A DNA stretch of 64,000 nt from Bryum argenteum (GCA_037043015.1 CM073330.1:12294512-12358511); one strand, 5' to 3'. Positions 34,196-45,428 are shown, numbered from the stretch's first letter. Numbers and translations: made by a program. The notes: generated from the sequence alone by a model not told the origin.

Positions 34196-35235
34196 ATTTA
34201 ACAACACTTTTATACACTGAGATAAAATGTTATGTGTTGTTATTCTAAGTACCTAGGCTTTAAGCCAAAATTGAAGAAAGTTGTAAAACGATAATGAGAA
34301 AGAAGTCAAATGTGAATAGAAGAATATAGTAGACTTGAAAAAATTGATGACAGAATAGTAGCTTCCAACATAATTGCTTTTCAAGCTATATAAAAACACT
34401 ATTTTCTCTTTTTGTGGTCAAACATTGATGAGATATTTATGTGCTCTTCACGTAACTATTAAACAACAAATCAATACGCATAAAATAGAGATAAGTAGAA
34501 GCACTCACATCTTCCCACTTCTATGTAATTGGTGGTTAGCAACTGCCTCTAACTTCAATTCCCTTAAAATGTCATTATATAATGTGTCATTTTGGCCCAT
34601 GTGCCGTTTTAGATGCATACCTAACTAGTTCTGCCTCTAAAATGGCATTTTTTTTATTTTTTATTTTTATTTATTTTTCTTTTTTTTCTTCTCAATTTTT
34701 AATATGAAGAAAATCCCCCTAATATAGTTGACTTATGTAATATCACCAAATTTTTCTAATATCACACCATTTAACAATTTTGGGCCTTTGGAGGGCAAAC
34801 ATTACTCAACGACCGTTCAAGAACCATTGTTCTAAAACGGGAGTCCAAATATATTCGACCTTCGATGAGGCGTTCAATTGTCACCCCAAGAATAAAAATT
34901 AAATATAAGGAAAGACAAAAAAGTCTTAATGCTCAGTGTTAGGAATCCTACTAATTCCAAGAAACTAATGGTGTTCATTATTTAATTATTGGTGACCTTT
35001 CTCTAGTTAACTCAAGAACTTCATATTATCTTTTGAGCAAAATTTCGGAAGAGTTACGACTACAATGGATATTTCCTATAACAAATGTGGGTTCGACCCT
35101 TTGATTCTTGAAGAAAGAAGGCATTCGGCATTGAATAGTGTTGCACCGAAACGATTCATATATAGCTTCTCACTAAATTGGGCACTGGAATCACCTCGCT
35201 CTGTATAATTGCAATTACCGATGGAGTTTCTGCAA
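34196..35235. other. AT-rich DNA; inverted copy of a repeat end
   Basis: 34785-34870 (TTTGGAGGGCAAAC...CATTGTTCTAAAACGGGAGT) is the inverted counterpart of 23930-24005, so the two mark ends of a related unidentified repeat. No gene recognised. Confidence 0.4.
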
Positions 35236-36007
35236 CACGAGAAGAACCTCCACTAAATTGCTCATTTCTTCGGCGTTTGGGAATGTCTGTGATCGAAAAG
35301 CCCGACTCTCTTTGGACGAAACTGCAATGATTTACGAAATCGTATGATGCTGATCGCCAATGTCGGTAAGTCGATACTGTATTCTGACAGGTATCAAGCC
35401 ATGTTCCAGTTCCACATGCTCCGCCATTCGAGCTGCCACAGTTAAGGAGGCTGCCACAGTTAAGGAGGCCCCCACACAGCGTCGTAATCGATGTCCATAT
35501 GGAATAATGCCTTCGGATCCTGTCCCATATACCGACAGTCTCCGGAATGGCAGCTCACAGAAAGAGCTCGTATAAAAGACAGAAATATTCGATGAATGAC
35601 AGTGTTCCTGGAGTTCGTGTTCCGACAAATGTGTGCCCAGTCGGTATCGTCGAGCTAGTCGATTCCTTTCACTCGCAACTCATCGCCATATTTATTTGAG
35701 TCTGCATTCCACAGTCAACAACCTCCACTAAACTGCACCATTCTTAGGTGCTTCGGAATGTCTACAAAATGCCGGACTCTGTTTCAACGAAACTGCAGCA
35801 TTCGTAAGTTCTTCAGAATGTCTACAAAATGCCGGACTCTATTTCAATAATCGATATCCTCATAGGTCAATCCCGACACGCTTAGATACAGAAAAGCAGA
35901 AGCATCCGACAATTGACACTGTTCACCTCGTCGGCAGAATCTAACTCGTCTCTGCCCAGTCGGTATCAACGAGCTACTCGGTTTCTTGTCACTCGGATCT
36001 CGTCGCC

Positions 36008-36016
36008 ATATTTATA
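36008..36016 (+). promoter_or_regulatory. TATA-type box of copy 4
   Basis: ATATTTATA about 165 bases before the ATG, followed by AGAGAGTGCTTATCAATACAAGTGCATCAA, as in the other copies. Upstream (35740-35870) a block with CCTCCACTAAACTGC and GAATGTCTACAAAATGCCGG occurs nearly twice. Confidence 0.5.
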
Positions 36017-36178
36017 CGAGCCTGCAAAAGAGAGTGCTTATCAATACAAGTGCATCAAGTACTCTTTTGGAGAAGTAGACACTTCAGATCCACTACTGAG
36101 TCTGCTCTTTTTTTTGGACTGTTTAGTTTCGAATTCCAATCAACTGTGAAAATTTTCAAAAGCGTAGCGTCGAGTTTG

Positions 36179-36535
36179 ATGGACTCGAAGGTGACGACCG
36201 TGCTCGTGAACGCCACCAATCAAGGGCTCACCCTAAAAGTGGGTAACCGAAACTGCTATGCCAAACTCACTAGTATGAAAGTAGGTGGCCGCCACCGCAT
36301 GAAGCTCGACCTCAACTGGACTTACCAGGAGTTTATGCTGCAAGACAAGACCAACGCCGAGAAGAAGCTTTTCTTGAGCTCCGACGATTGCTGCGACTGC
36401 GATCGCGTCACCATAACGGAGAACTCCGATGGCCAGCTAGAACTTGAAAAGCGACTCCGACATCAGTACCGCAGCGATGGTGCTTCAGTCTTTTCGATGA
36501 GTAGGTGGAAGGCCTGGCTCTGCAATTTCTTGTAG
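36179..36535 (+). CDS. Small Cys-cluster family protein, copy 4 (B type, intact, 118 aa)
   Basis: MDSKVTTVLVNATNQGLTLKVGNR starts the protein. It continues KLTSMKVGGRHRMKLDLNWTYQEFMLQ, SSDDCCDCDRVTITENSDG and ends MSRWKAWLCNFL. Differences from the A type: VLVNATN, MKVGG, KLDLN, HQYRSDGASVFS and an extra C-terminal Cys. The frame is open 43 codons further upstream, but the ATG at 36179 matches all other copies. Its partner in the opposite arm is 42150-42506. The family tyrosine and the CCDC cluster are kept, which suggests selection on the protein. Function unknown. Confidence 0.82.
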   Translation: MDSKVTTVLVNATNQGLTLKVGNRNCYAKLTSMKVGGRHRMKLDLNWTYQEFMLQDKTNAEKKLFLSSDDCCDCDRVTITENSDGQLELEKRLRHQYRSDGASVFSMSRWKAWLCNFL

Positions 36536-37879
36536 AGCTGAAGTTGAAGGCGGAACCTTAAGCTTTCCCGTCGATCGAATTTGATGAAACTTCCTCTATG
36601 AAACATTGTACATATATGTAAATTTCTTGAAGTAAAAACGTTCTGGAAGTACAAACAATTAGTGTAACTCTGCATGACCATCGAAGGTTTTTTAAGTCTC
36701 CTTGTGTTCTGGCAATCATCTACGAATCAACTTCTGATTGCAAATTTTCACTGCACCTCAATTTTTTTCTTAAGATAGCGAATATTCCACTATCTCTATA
36801 ATTTTGACATTTTCGATCATGAACGAACTCCAATATGCTTGGTTCTTTTGTCATCAACGGGAATTTCCTTTCAAGTGCTCTTGGAATCATCGTGGAAACA
36901 AGAGATTGTCAACCTCGATTTTGTTACAAAGGCAAAATTGTCTTAAAAACGATTCAGTGAGTCCAAGGAAGAAAAGATGATGATACTATCGAAGTTTATG
37001 TTGCGCGTATGGTGAGACCTCCACTAAACTGCTCCGTTCTTCGGCACTTCTAATTGTCGGTGAAAAGCCAGACTCTGTTCCAACGAAGCTTCAGAACTGC
37101 AATAGTATAACAATTTCATATGATGTTTAACCCCGTGGTCAACAAAAATGGCATTCCAACTTATATTGTTTGACAAAGCGTCCAATTGTCATTGTTTTGC
37201 AAAGGTATGCAGGCCCTGTTCTAGTTCCACATGCATCGTTATTGGAGCAGCAACAGTTGCAAGGCTCACACAACAAATCGATCTCCTTAAAGGAATAAGG
37301 GCTTATTCCCATATGAGACTTGTCCGGGCAGAGTTTCAAAAAAGCCGGCCACTCTCATACTTCTCAACCAGGAGTTGGTTTTACAAGGTCCCGTAATATT
37401 TCACGGGCTCTTCAAGGGGAGGTGGGAAGCCCGTCATATATTATGGGGTCCCGCATTATAAAATTTAGAGCTTTCCTCCTCGTGTATGTGCTTTTTTGAG
37501 GATGAATAGTGCCGCCCCAAAAGGAGGACCAATATTCCTCATTAAATTTGGACTTCAAGTTGATTCTTTATATATTGAAGCTCTTTGGGACTTCCCAGAA
37601 GCTTCTCCTGCATGGAACGGAATCCTCAAACGACTTGAATCACTGTTCCCAGGGTTTTAGTTACTGTAGTCGAGTCGGCATGTCTGCTCACTCGCTTCCG
37701 AAGCTTTAATTTCACTCGCACCTCATCGCTACATAACCCATCACAGGAGATGGGTAATCACTCCAAGTGCATCAACTCTCACATTCGAGGAGAAGATAAT
37801 CTGGCAATTGTTGTACGTCGCAAGTTCGCTCTGAATTTGGTTAGTCAGATCGGATTCACAAGACTTGGAACCTGTCAGT

Positions 37880-38239
37880 ATGGTGGACACGAAGGTGACC
37901 ACGGTGATCGTGAACGCCACCAAGCAGGGCCTCACCCTGAAAGTAGGCAACCGCAACTGCTACGCCAGGCTCACCAGTGTCAAAGTGGGTGGTCGTCATC
38001 GCATGCAACTCGACGTCAACTGGACTTACCAGGAGTTTATGCTGCAAGGCAAGGGCGACGCCGACTAGCGGCTGTTCTTGAGCTCCGACGACTGCTGCGA
38101 CTGCGATCGCATCACCATCACGAGAAACTCCGACGGCGAACTAGAACTCGAGAAGCGATTCCGCCATCAATACCGCAGCTCTAAAGCCTCAGTAGTTGCA
38201 CTGAGCAGCTTGAAGGAATGGCTCCACAGTATTTTGTAG
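37880..38239 (+). pseudogene. Small Cys-cluster family protein, copy 5 (A type, nonsense codon)
   Basis: Starts MVDTKVTTVIVNATKQGLTLKVGN and aligns over its whole length with 40781-41140. The codon that is AAG (Lys) in GDADKRLFL of other copies is TAG here, at 38066-38068. The rest of the frame stays open to 38239 (ends SLKEWLHSIL). A single substitution therefore separates it from an intact gene: very recent inactivation, readthrough, or a sequencing error. Upstream it has CTACATAAC near 37731 and GCATGTCTGCTCACTCG near 37680, as the intact partner does. Confidence 0.75.
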
Positions 38240-38419
38240 AAACTCAAGATGTAGGCAGAATGCGAAAGCTTCCCTATTGTGTCACTCGACTGGGGAATCT
38301 GCACTGTACAATCAAAGCTTCACTGAAGCACAATCATTCAGAAAATACAAACGATTGGTGTAACTCTGTATGGCCATCAACATCTTCTAAATCTCTTCTC
38401 CTCTGGCAATCACATCAGG

Positions 38420-39050
38420 ATCAGATCTGACAAATTGCGCCTCATATCCTGCAATACCATCTACACAATGGTAAATGAAAGTTGTGACAACTATCACATC
38501 CCCAACTGTGCAAAACACCCTGCATATCATTCAATCACACCATAGATAGGCGACTTGAGGTTGGAAGCAGGATGGCTTGCGAAATCACCGTGAGGTACAT
38601 GTCATAAACAAAAGGTGCCATTTCTACACCGGAGTCGTGCAAATCAACTGCACGAGAACCTAATCAAAAATCAGGTAGGTAGCCCTTGCCATCCTAATTT
38701 AGGTAAAGTGATTGTGAAGGAGCCTGCTCAGGAGAGACCGTGAAGCTAACCAAATTCTGAAACGGTGGCAGTTCATATAAAAAAACGGCTCAGTGAGAAG
38801 GAAGAAAAATGGTGGATTTCGGAGCAAAGATGAGGAAACTACCGATGATTATGTAGTACCGTATGATAAGATTGAGCAACTTGAATGATCGTTCATAAGG
38901 AAGCACAACTATTCTTACTCCTTAGAACCCCTTGTTAAGGTGGAACAATCATGTCGTTATTCGAAACTGAGATTCTCTTTTCTTTGCAGATGTTTGTTGA
39001 TGAAGCTTAAAAGAAGGTCCAATCCTTGAAATCTAGAGGGAGAGAGCATG
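38420..39050. other. Inner end of the left arm and start of the loop
   Basis: 38420-38755 is the reverse of 40245-40610. From 38756 the sequence is not repeated. No gene recognised. Confidence 0.45.
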
Positions 39051-39550
39051 TGGTGGCAAAGCTTTGTTGTGTGGGGCCTCGCATTCATCGCAGCTCCGGT
39101 GCCGGAGCATGTGGGACTTCCCGAAGCTTTCTCAAACAGAATCATACGACATTGTAAACCACCTGGAACATTACATCGTAGGACGTGTGAGCTGTTCACT
39201 TTCCGAGGAGAGTCCGGCTATTTATAGGCATCCCGTGGTGAAGGAATCAGGCCTTCAGAAACTGCCGACACGCTCCACAGTCGCACCTCGAAGAATGCCC
39301 TCGTTGATACAGTACAACAGAATCTTACCGACGAAAGTCACTGTTCACAGGCGAGAATTTGAAACGCCGGCAGACATCCATGCCTGCTGCCGACTCATTT
39401 TCACTCGTTGCTCAGCGCCATCTCTACATAAGGCTTCACAGGAGAATGCTTAATCACTACACATGCATCAACTCTCGCTTTAGGAACAGAGATACTTTTG
39501 CTCTCGCTTAGACTATTCAGCTTCAGTTGCTCCGCAAAGACTTAATTGAA

Positions 39551-39899
39551 ATGGTGGATACCAAAGTGACAACGGTGATTGTGAACGCCACCCAGCAAAG
39601 CCTCACCCTTAAAGTAGGCAACCGCAACTGCTACGCGAAGCTTACGAGCGTCAAAGTGGGTGGCCGACACCGCATTCAGCTCGACGTCAACTGGACTTAC
39701 CAGGAGTTTATGCTGCAAGACAAGAGCGACGCCCGACAAGCGGCTGTTCCTGAGCTCCGACGATTGCTGCGACTGCGAACGCATCACCATCACGGAAAAC
39801 CCCAAAGGCTTTTTAGAACTTCAAACGCGACTTCGCCCTCAGTACCGCAGCTCTACCGCCATGACCAGCTGGAGAGCATGGCTGCATAAATTCTTGTAG
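39551..39899 (+). pseudogene. Small Cys-cluster family protein, copy 6 (frameshifted)
   Basis: In the loop between the arms. MVDTKVTTVIVNATQQSLTLKVGN starts it. After EFMLQDKSDA an extra C (near 39733, GACGCCCGAC versus GACGCCGAC) changes frame, and KRLFLSSDDCCDCERITITENP then continues in the other frame to 39899. It differs more from the arm copies than they do from each other. The C-terminal part is shorter (AMTSWRAWLHKFL without the SVV residues). A TATA-like CTACATAAGG is near 39423 and an ATGCTTAATCACTACACATGCATCAAC block follows. Confidence 0.75.
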
Positions 39900-40780
39900 A
39901 ACTCTCAAGCCGGAATCCTTTGGTGTCCGTGATCATTCGATCCGCCAAAGAATCGCATTGTTCATAGTGTATATTAGGATATGAGCATTCTGTATCATAA
40001 AACACTTGATGAAATCAACTCTCTTCCTGTATGATCAAGTCCTAATGGGCAAAGATCTTCCTTACCTTTGAATCTTCTCAGTCGAACTTGCACTTTTTCA
40101 TAGGATGTTGTTGAGGAGTTCTCCAGTGCACTCACACAGGTCTTACAACCATATTTTGTTACAATACCACTGACAGCATTAGAAAAAAAGCCTGTTGTCC
40201 ACAACCAAACTGCCTCAGTCCGTTTCAAAAATTAGGTTCAAGGTCAGGTTCAAGGTCTCTCCTGAGCAGGCTCCTTCACAATCACTTTACCTAGATTTGG
40301 ATGGCAAGGGCTAGGTACCTACCTGATTTTTTATTAGATTCTCGCAGTTGATATGCACGACTCCGGTGTAGAAATAGCACCTTTTGTTTACACCAAGTAC
40401 CTCACGGTGATCCATTTCGCAAGCCATCCTACTCACATCCTCAAGTCGCCTATCTTGTGTGTCAAATTCTGTCTGTGGTGTGATTGAATGATGTGAAGGG
40501 TGTATTGCATAGTGAGGATGTGAAAGTTGTCACTACTTTCATTTACCATTGTGTAGATGGTAATGCAGGATATGAGGCGCAATTTTTCGGATCTAATCAT
40601 GATGTGATTGCTGGAGGAGAAGAGATTTAGAAGCTGTTGATCCTGGCCATACAGAGTTGCACCAATCGTTTGTATTTACAGAATGATCGTGCTTCAGTGA
40701 AGCTTTGATTGTACAGTGAAGATTCCCTTGTCGATTGGCACAACAGGGAAGCTTTACCATTCTGCCTACATCTTGAGTTT

Positions 40781-41140
40781 CTACAAAATACTGTGGAGCC
40801 ATCCCTTCAAGCTGCTCAGTGCAACTACTGAGGCACTAGAGCTGCGGTACTGATGGCGGAATCGCTTCTCGAGTTCTAATTCGCCGTCGGAGTTTCTCGT
40901 GATGGTGATGCGATCGCAGTCGCAGCAGTCGTCGGAGCTCAAGAACAGCCGTTTATCGGCGTCGCCCTTGTCTTGCAGCATAAACTCCTGGTATGTCCAG
41001 TTGAGTTCGAGTTGCATGCGGTGGCGACCACCCACTTTGACACTGGTGAGCCTGGCGTAGCAGTTGCGGTTGCCTACTTTGAGGGTGAGGCCTTGCTCGG
41101 TGGCGTTCACGATCACCGTGGTCACCTTCGTATCCACCAT
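40781..41140 (-). CDS. Small Cys-cluster family protein, copy 7 (A type, intact, 119 aa)
   Basis: MVDTKVTTVIVNATEQGLTLKVGN starts it; it keeps NRNCYARLTSVKVGG, LELNWTYQEFMLQ, SSDDCCDCDRITITRNSDG and ends SLKGWLHSIL. The ATG at 41140 is used by analogy; the frame extends eight codons upstream to another ATG (MQDLEPVS), which is also partly preserved in copy 5, so a slightly longer product is possible. It is the intact partner of copy 5 in the opposite arm. Upstream, the minus strand shows CTACATAG near 41280 and the GCATGTCTGCTCACGCG/ACTGTAGT block at about 41315-41345. Function unknown. Confidence 0.82.
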   Translation of the reverse strand: MVDTKVTTVIVNATEQGLTLKVGNRNCYARLTSVKVGGRHRMQLELNWTYQEFMLQDKGDADKRLFLSSDDCCDCDRITITRNSDGELELEKRFRHQYRSSSASVVALSSLKGWLHSIL

Positions 41141-42149
41141 ACTAACAGGTTCCAAGTCTTGCAAATCAGCTCAAATTCGGAACTGAATAGTCAAATCGCG
41201 AGCTAGTCGTTAATTACAGCAACTGAAGTATGCCGTTCTCGGAAGTGATCGAGTGCAATAATTTATCCCCTGTGAAGGCTATGTAGCGATGAGTTGCAAG
41301 TGAAAAGATTGGTAGCGCGTGAGCAGACATGCCGACTACAGTAACTCAAACCCTGGGTTGTCACTGTTCCCAGCGTATGTCACTATTCATCCAGTAGTGA
41401 TGCTACAGAATGAAGCATGTCGGCATAGGGGACAGAATTCGATAGCATATTTCCATAAGAACATCGAGTACCGACTTTATGTTGTGTGGAGCCTAGCAAC
41501 TATTGCAACCCCGGTGACGGAGCATGTGGACCTGGAACATGGCTTCATACCTCTGAGGACATTAACTTGCCGAATGCGGACTTTCGGTCAAAACAGCATT
41601 ATACGACATTTGGAAACCACCTGGAATTTTGTGGCATTCGACGTGACTGTGAGCGAGAGTGTTGATGAACATTTTCGTCGGAGCAGGGCTGCTTTTTGTA
41701 GACATTCCGAATGAAGGGCGACCTTCTGTGGAAGTCAATGTGATCGTGCATTAAGATTACTGTGGATCGAGCGTTACAACTACGGAGCTTGAATTATGCT
41801 CCAAATCCGGTAGAGAGGCGAAGGACTGTGGAGATTGATGGTCGTTAACCAAGCAGGTTAAATATTTTTGATGAAAAACGTCAGAAACTATGCGAGAGAT
41901 GTGGCACTCCACGGCAATAATGAGGGATCCGCTATCAGAAGAATTTGTAATCAAAGGTGGTGGCCAGAGGAGAATGAGACCTGGGAAATGCCGATCGATG
42001 GTTATGAAGAATTGCATGAATCAAATCGAATGTATCTACAGAAAGAGTGTGCTTCAATGAATGTATGTACAATTCCCTAGCGCGGATCTCATCAAAATCA
42101 TTCGACATAGCAGGAAACTTTCTACTGATCCACCTTCGGCTTCAAATCT

Positions 42150-42506
42150 CTACAAGAATTTGCAGAGCCAGGCCTTCCATCTACTCAACGAAAAGACTGA
42201 GGCACCATCGCTTCGATACTGATGGCGGAGTCGCTTCTGGAGCTCTAACTCTCCGTCGGCGTTTTTCGTGACGGTGACGCGATCGCAGTCGCAGCAATCG
42301 TCGGAGCTCAAGAACAGCTTCTTCTCGGCGTCGCTTTTGTCTTGCAGCATAAACTCCTGGTAAGTCCAGTTGAGGTCGAGTTTCATGCGGTGGCGACCAC
42401 CTACTTTCATACTAGTGAGCTTGGCATAGCAGTTTCGGTTACCCACTTTTAAGGTGAGCCCTTGATTGGTGGCGTTCACGAGCACGGTCGTCACCTCTGT
42501 ATCCAT
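42150..42506 (-). CDS. Small Cys-cluster family protein, copy 8 (B type, intact, 118 aa)
   Basis: Starts MDTEVTTVLVNATNQ and ends LSRWKAWLCKFL. Almost the same as copy 4, with KNADGELELQKR in place of ENSDGQLELEKR. The start at 42506 aligns with copy 4; the frame is open 19 codons upstream to another ATG in a non-conserved part. It preserves the cluster DDCCDCD and the NRNCYAKLTSMKVGG core. Intact B copies in both arms suggest that this form is maintained. Function unknown. Confidence 0.82.
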   Translation of the reverse strand: MDTEVTTVLVNATNQGLTLKVGNRNCYAKLTSMKVGGRHRMKLDLNWTYQEFMLQDKSDAEKKLFLSSDDCCDCDRVTVTKNADGELELQKRLRHQYRSDGASVFSLSRWKAWLCKFL

Positions 42507-42667
42507 CACACTAAAATCTACACTTTCTGCAAATTTTCTAGACTGACTTTCGAAACTACACACAGTCTAATCAAAAGGGCAGACTTAGTTTTGAATTTGC
42601 AGTGTCGATTACTCCAAACTAGTAGATGGTGCACTTGTGTTGATAAGCAGTCTCTTCTGAATGCGTG

Positions 42668-42677
42668 TTTAAATAAG
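42668..42677 (-). promoter_or_regulatory. TATA-type box of copy 8
   Basis: Minus strand CTTATTTAAA, about 165 bases before the ATG and followed by AGAGACTGCTTATCAACACAAGTGCACC, the counterpart of the copy 4 region. Confidence 0.5.
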
Positions 42678-43480
42678 GCGATTTGTTGCGAGTGAAAGGA
42701 ATCTACTAGCTCGTTGTTACCGATGGGGCAGACATTAGGGCCCATTCCCCGTAATTACACTGCAGACGCCCTTGGGCCAGTATCAATGGAAGAATATGAA
42801 TGGCCATTCAAAGTGTCTTCTCTTAAAATCCAAATTTAAGTCCTCTTTTTGAGGGAACAGTGGTCCTCCATTTGAGGAAGCACAATTCATCCTCAAAAAG
42901 GTAGCTCTAGACAAGCTGTCAACGCCTCCAAATTTGTATCACGGGTTCTATTTTTATTTCAAGGGGATGCCACCTCCGTTTGGCAAGCCTACAGGTTCCC
43001 ATAAAACTAATTATGGGTTCCAGGGTTGCATACTTGCATCGGAATGGCCTGCTTTTTTAGGAAGTGAATAGCTCGTCGGTACCGACTGGCAGACTTTCCT
43101 GTTTGCCGACGCGGTGAACACTAATTCTAGAAACACGGATGATTCTGTTTTTCATACGGGCCCGTTCTATGGAGCGTGTCGGCACAGGGTCCGATGACAG
43201 TATTCCTTGCTCGATCAGTTACATCAGATACCGACGGTCTGCTGTGTGGGGGTCTTGCAACAATTGTTGACGGAGCATGTGGAACTGGAACATGCCTGGG
43301 CTGATACCTCCAAGGACATTGACTTACCGACTCTTTGTCGAAGCGAATCAGACGACTTTGTACTCTAATGCGACTGTGAAGGTTTCGTTGAAACAGAGTC
43401 AGGCATTTTGTAGACATTCCGAAGCGCTTCAGAAAGGTGCAGTTTAATGGAGGTCGTTCACAGACTGGTTCTTCTCGTGT

Positions 43481-44234
43481 TCCTTTCGATGTTGCAATGG
43501 GAAAGTAACGTGATTCAATTGTTAAAATGGTGTTATTCCGGTAAAATTGCGCTTTTTGGGGTGCTTAAAATGAAAAAAATGAGGTTGGTTCTTGTCGAGT
43601 TTTGACATGATAGGGTAAATATTTCTTAACGGCCACGGTTCAAAAACAACAATGTTTGTGAATGGTCATTCTCAAATATTGCCCTTTTACTCTATCTAAA
43701 TGTCAAAAACCATAAAAATGTGTGATATTATGAAAATTTTGGTGATATTACAGAATACATGTGTGATATTAAATAAACATGCCATTTTGTAGGCATAAAT
43801 ACTTTTTGAACTTCACTTCAAAAATATGCTTGTAAAATGGCACGTTTGCACAATATGGCACTTTAGTTTCGCTAAAATGGCACATGGAATAGTGCCATTT
43901 TGACGGAATTGAGGTTTTGCCCAAAGCAGTGAGAAGCTATTAATTGCTTAGTTTGATGCATTACCATCCACCTGGTGCTCTCTCCCTTCACAACCAAATG
44001 GGCAATTTTGTCAATGGATGAAAATGGTTATAATCCTCTGAATGGCAAGTTAGGGTTGTGAAATATTTCAAAGAATTGATCTCAAATATGTGAATGGGCC
44101 ATTATGTGCTCTCTTGCCAAAAGTGGGTGACGTTAGAATATTTTACAGGGTAAGGTTAGAATGATTTGGTGGGTGAGGTTAGAACGTTTTACGAATATTG
44201 AATATTGTAATGAAAGAGAGGTGATACTCGAAAG
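43481..44234. other. AT-rich DNA with AAATGGCAC repeats
   Basis: Several AAATGGCAC / GTGCCATTTT segments in both orientations at 43770-43920 suggest a decayed inverted-repeat element; similar AAATGGCATTTT sequence occurs at 34565-34655. No gene recognised. Confidence 0.4.
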
Positions 44235-44525
44235 CACTACTATAATTTGAGGGGGTTTGTAACATTCTTTTCTCAAACGTTGCTCAAATTTATCAATGTT
44301 TTGGAACTTGCTTAAGCAACATTCTCAGGAAAAAAGCAACGTTATTGGATTACCAACCAAAGTTATTTGTAATCAAGTTGAAAACATAACGGTTGCTTAA
44401 TATCTTGAGAACGTTGCTCAAGTAAGTTCCAAAACGTTGGTGGACTTGGGCAACTTGAGCAACTTGAGCAACGTTACACAAAAATAACATTTGTAACATT
44501 GCAGTCCCCCTCTTTTCTAGTAGTG
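44235..44525. mobile_element. CACTA-like MITE
   Basis: CACTACTATAATTTGAGGGG start and CCCCTCTTTTCTAGTAGTG end, with GGTTTGTAACATT and internal AACGTTGCTCAA inverted segments. A short run of CTTGGGCAACTTGAGCAAC repeats lies at about 44445-44475. No target duplication is evident. Confidence 0.6.
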
Positions 44526-45149
44526 ATTTACTATGGAGACATTTAAAATACTGTGAGCTTTTGGAATGTGTGAATTGCAATACTGCCATTTTAATAGAAT
44601 TCAAGCATCAATTTTGATGCACTTTTGAGTTACCCAAGTATCCATACCCATTTATAGATCTCTCGTATTTTACAGAAGAATAGAAAGTCGAACTGCAAAT
44701 TGAAACCGAACAATCAAATGAAAAGCAAGATTCGATCGATCTACGAATCGAGCAGTGAATCAGCCCGGTGATATTCTTCACCACTCAAAGTAGCTTGCTT
44801 CAGATATTTATGATCTGAAAAATCGGTTACTGCTCGAGCTTGACTGTGATGAACTTGATTGATGGCCTGGCCACACCAAAAAAAGCAGCCCAGCCAACAT
44901 GGGCTGGAGGGCTGGGAACCTTGCTAGCAGGTGTGACCTCGAGCCAGCAGGCCGGTCTAGGAGGTTGAGGGACTAAAAGGGGGCAGCCCGTTTTCTTCAA
45001 AAAAAATTCAAATTTCTTTCTATAATTTTTTTAAAATACCATTTTTTTTTAAATACAATTTTTATTTTTTATTCTGTAAGATTTAGAAACAAACAAAAAA
45101 AAAGACAAAAGAAAAATAAATTAAATTCAAAAATTCAAAAATTCAAAAA

Positions 45150-45158
45150 ATAAAATAA

Positions 45159-45225
<67 letters not shown>

Positions 45226-45228
45226 ATA
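45150..45228. repeat. (AAAT)n microsatellite
   Basis: About twenty uninterrupted AAAT/TAAA units. The hydrophobic YLFI repeats in the reverse frame are an artefact of this. Confidence 0.95.
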
Positions 45229-45348
45229 TGTGCCCAGCCTGTTGGTGGAGGCTCTAGCCGGGCAGGGAGTGAGCCTGCTGGATGCAAGCCACCCCACTTG
45301 CAACCAGCAACCCCAGCAACCCCAGCAGCCCCAGCAGGGGAAAAGGGG

Positions 45349-45428
45349 CCCCCTGTTGCTCCGGTGCAAGCCCCGAGCTGGGGTTTAGCCCCCTGTTGCT
45401 CCGGTGCAAGCCCCGAGCTGGGGTTTAG
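45349..45428. repeat. 40-bp tandem duplication
   Basis: Two identical 40-bp units beginning CCCCCTGTTGCTCCGG and ending GAGCTGGGGTTTAG. Perfect identity indicates a recent event. Confidence 0.9.

Larger units (their letters stand above)
35236..38755 (+). repeat. Left arm of a large inverted repeat
   Basis: The arm is similar, in reverse, to 40245-43480. Outer matches include CACGAGAAGAACC..CACTAAA; the inner ends include the CAATCACTTTACCTA / TAGGTAAAGTGATTGTGAAGGAGCC pair. It carries a B-type and then an A-type family gene. Arms have diverged and contain private insertions (e.g. around 37395-37560). Confidence 0.7.
40245..43480 (-). repeat. Right arm of the large inverted repeat
   Basis: Reverse counterpart of 35236-38755, with an A-type gene then a B-type gene on the minus strand. 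The midpoint between arms is near 39.4-39.5 kb, inside the loop that carries copy 6. Confidence 0.7.

Noticed and set aside
45127..45369. 80-codon minus frame with repeated YLFI
   Set aside because: Translation of the AAAT microsatellite.
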